Part shown: piece by piece, positions 63,913-64,000 of the stretch
How the letters are laid out: every line of letters begins with the position of its first letter
Position numbering within the stretch: position 1 is the stretch's first letter
Assembly: GCA_016000045.1 (NCBI GenBank)
Contig: JAECQY010000005.1
Coordinates: 12,159 to 76,158, forward strand
Length of the DNA stretch: 64,000 nt
From: Myxococcaceae bacterium
Lineage (GTDB): Bacteria > Myxococcota > UBA727 > JABDBI01
Direction of reading: 5' to 3'
Notes under the pieces: generated by a model
What the model was told of the DNA's origin: nothing
Seen by the model: the letters and a program-made list of their open reading frames with translations, nothing else
Databases searched by the model: none
Made by a program: the position numbers and the translations under genes

Positions 63913-64000
63913 TATCATTGCGATTGACGGACCCGCTGGTTCTGGAAAAAGCTCAGTGGCTCGGATGTTGGCCAATAAGCTGGGCCTTTTACATGTGGAT
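63905..64000 (+). CDS. cmk: Cytidylate kinase, 5' part only
   Basis: The window ends 32 codons into this gene. The visible start [20 protein letters not shown] carries the Walker A motif GPAGSGKSS in the form typical of bacterial cytidylate kinase ([11 protein letters not shown]). The next residues, [12 protein letters not shown], fit the same family. Cmk phosphorylates CMP and dCMP. Its start overlaps the FadL-type gene by eight bases. Confidence 0.88.
   Translation, partial: MTDIIAIDGPAGSGKSSVARMLANKLGLLHVD

Overview
The window comes from a Gram-negative bacterium. It encodes several lipoproteins, a FadL-type outer-membrane protein, menaquinone enzymes (MenA, MenC) and complex I. Base composition looks intermediate and genes are tightly packed, often overlapping by 4 to 25 bases. 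Some traits would fit a deltaproteobacterial-type lineage (Myxococcota, Bdellovibrionota or relatives): an archaeal/eukaryotic-type ProS, a one-chain branched-chain 2-oxoacid dehydrogenase E1, fused NuoCD, and a MutL with an endonuclease motif. I cannot assign a taxon from the sequence alone.

Layout. 1-2450: the 3' part of a Ser/Thr-rich, Cys-repeat surface protein, followed by two decayed transposase genes. 2551-10862: ribD, an MHS-type transporter, proS and a Lon-like protease (minus strand), then a sugar porter and a divergent FolE. 11035-13991: a DUF177 protein, menA and four small unknown genes. 14107-21500: a translation and DNA-maintenance block (RRM protein, rimP, nusA, ylxR, infB, rbfA, ligA). 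21651-27141: tRNA-Lys, menC, a sugar nucleotidyltransferase, nuoA-B-CD (minus), a uridine-kinase-like protein with an N-terminal hydrophobic segment, and rsmD. 27215-37552: mfd, a PAP2 protein, gpmA-clpP-clpX, the fused E1, rmuC and tRNA-Leu.

37668-49777 is the accessory part. It holds a giant secreted protein of ten DUF1566/Lcl_C-like domains arranged as five A-B pairs, a transposase relic, the sua5-miaA-mutL operon (minus), a frame-disrupted small paralogue of the giant protein, a membrane protein of unknown function, a roughly 430-bp long inverted repeat with telomere-like G-rich DNA, and a small secreted Cys-rich protein.

49906-59688 carries nuoF-G-H-I-J-K-L-M-N. The same transcription direction continues into a DsbA-like lipoprotein, two unknown lipoproteins, a FadL-type protein and the start of cmk at the right edge.

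How the parts work together: complex I is split into nuoABCD and nuoFGHIJKLMN about 24 kb apart, with no nuoE in the window. MenA and MenC point to menaquinone as its likely electron acceptor. The most unusual material is the pair of repeat-built exported proteins, both ending at dead transposase fragments, the decayed A-B paralogue, and the long palindrome. Many genes are translationally coupled, and some promoters sit so close to the start codon that leaderless transcripts are likely.
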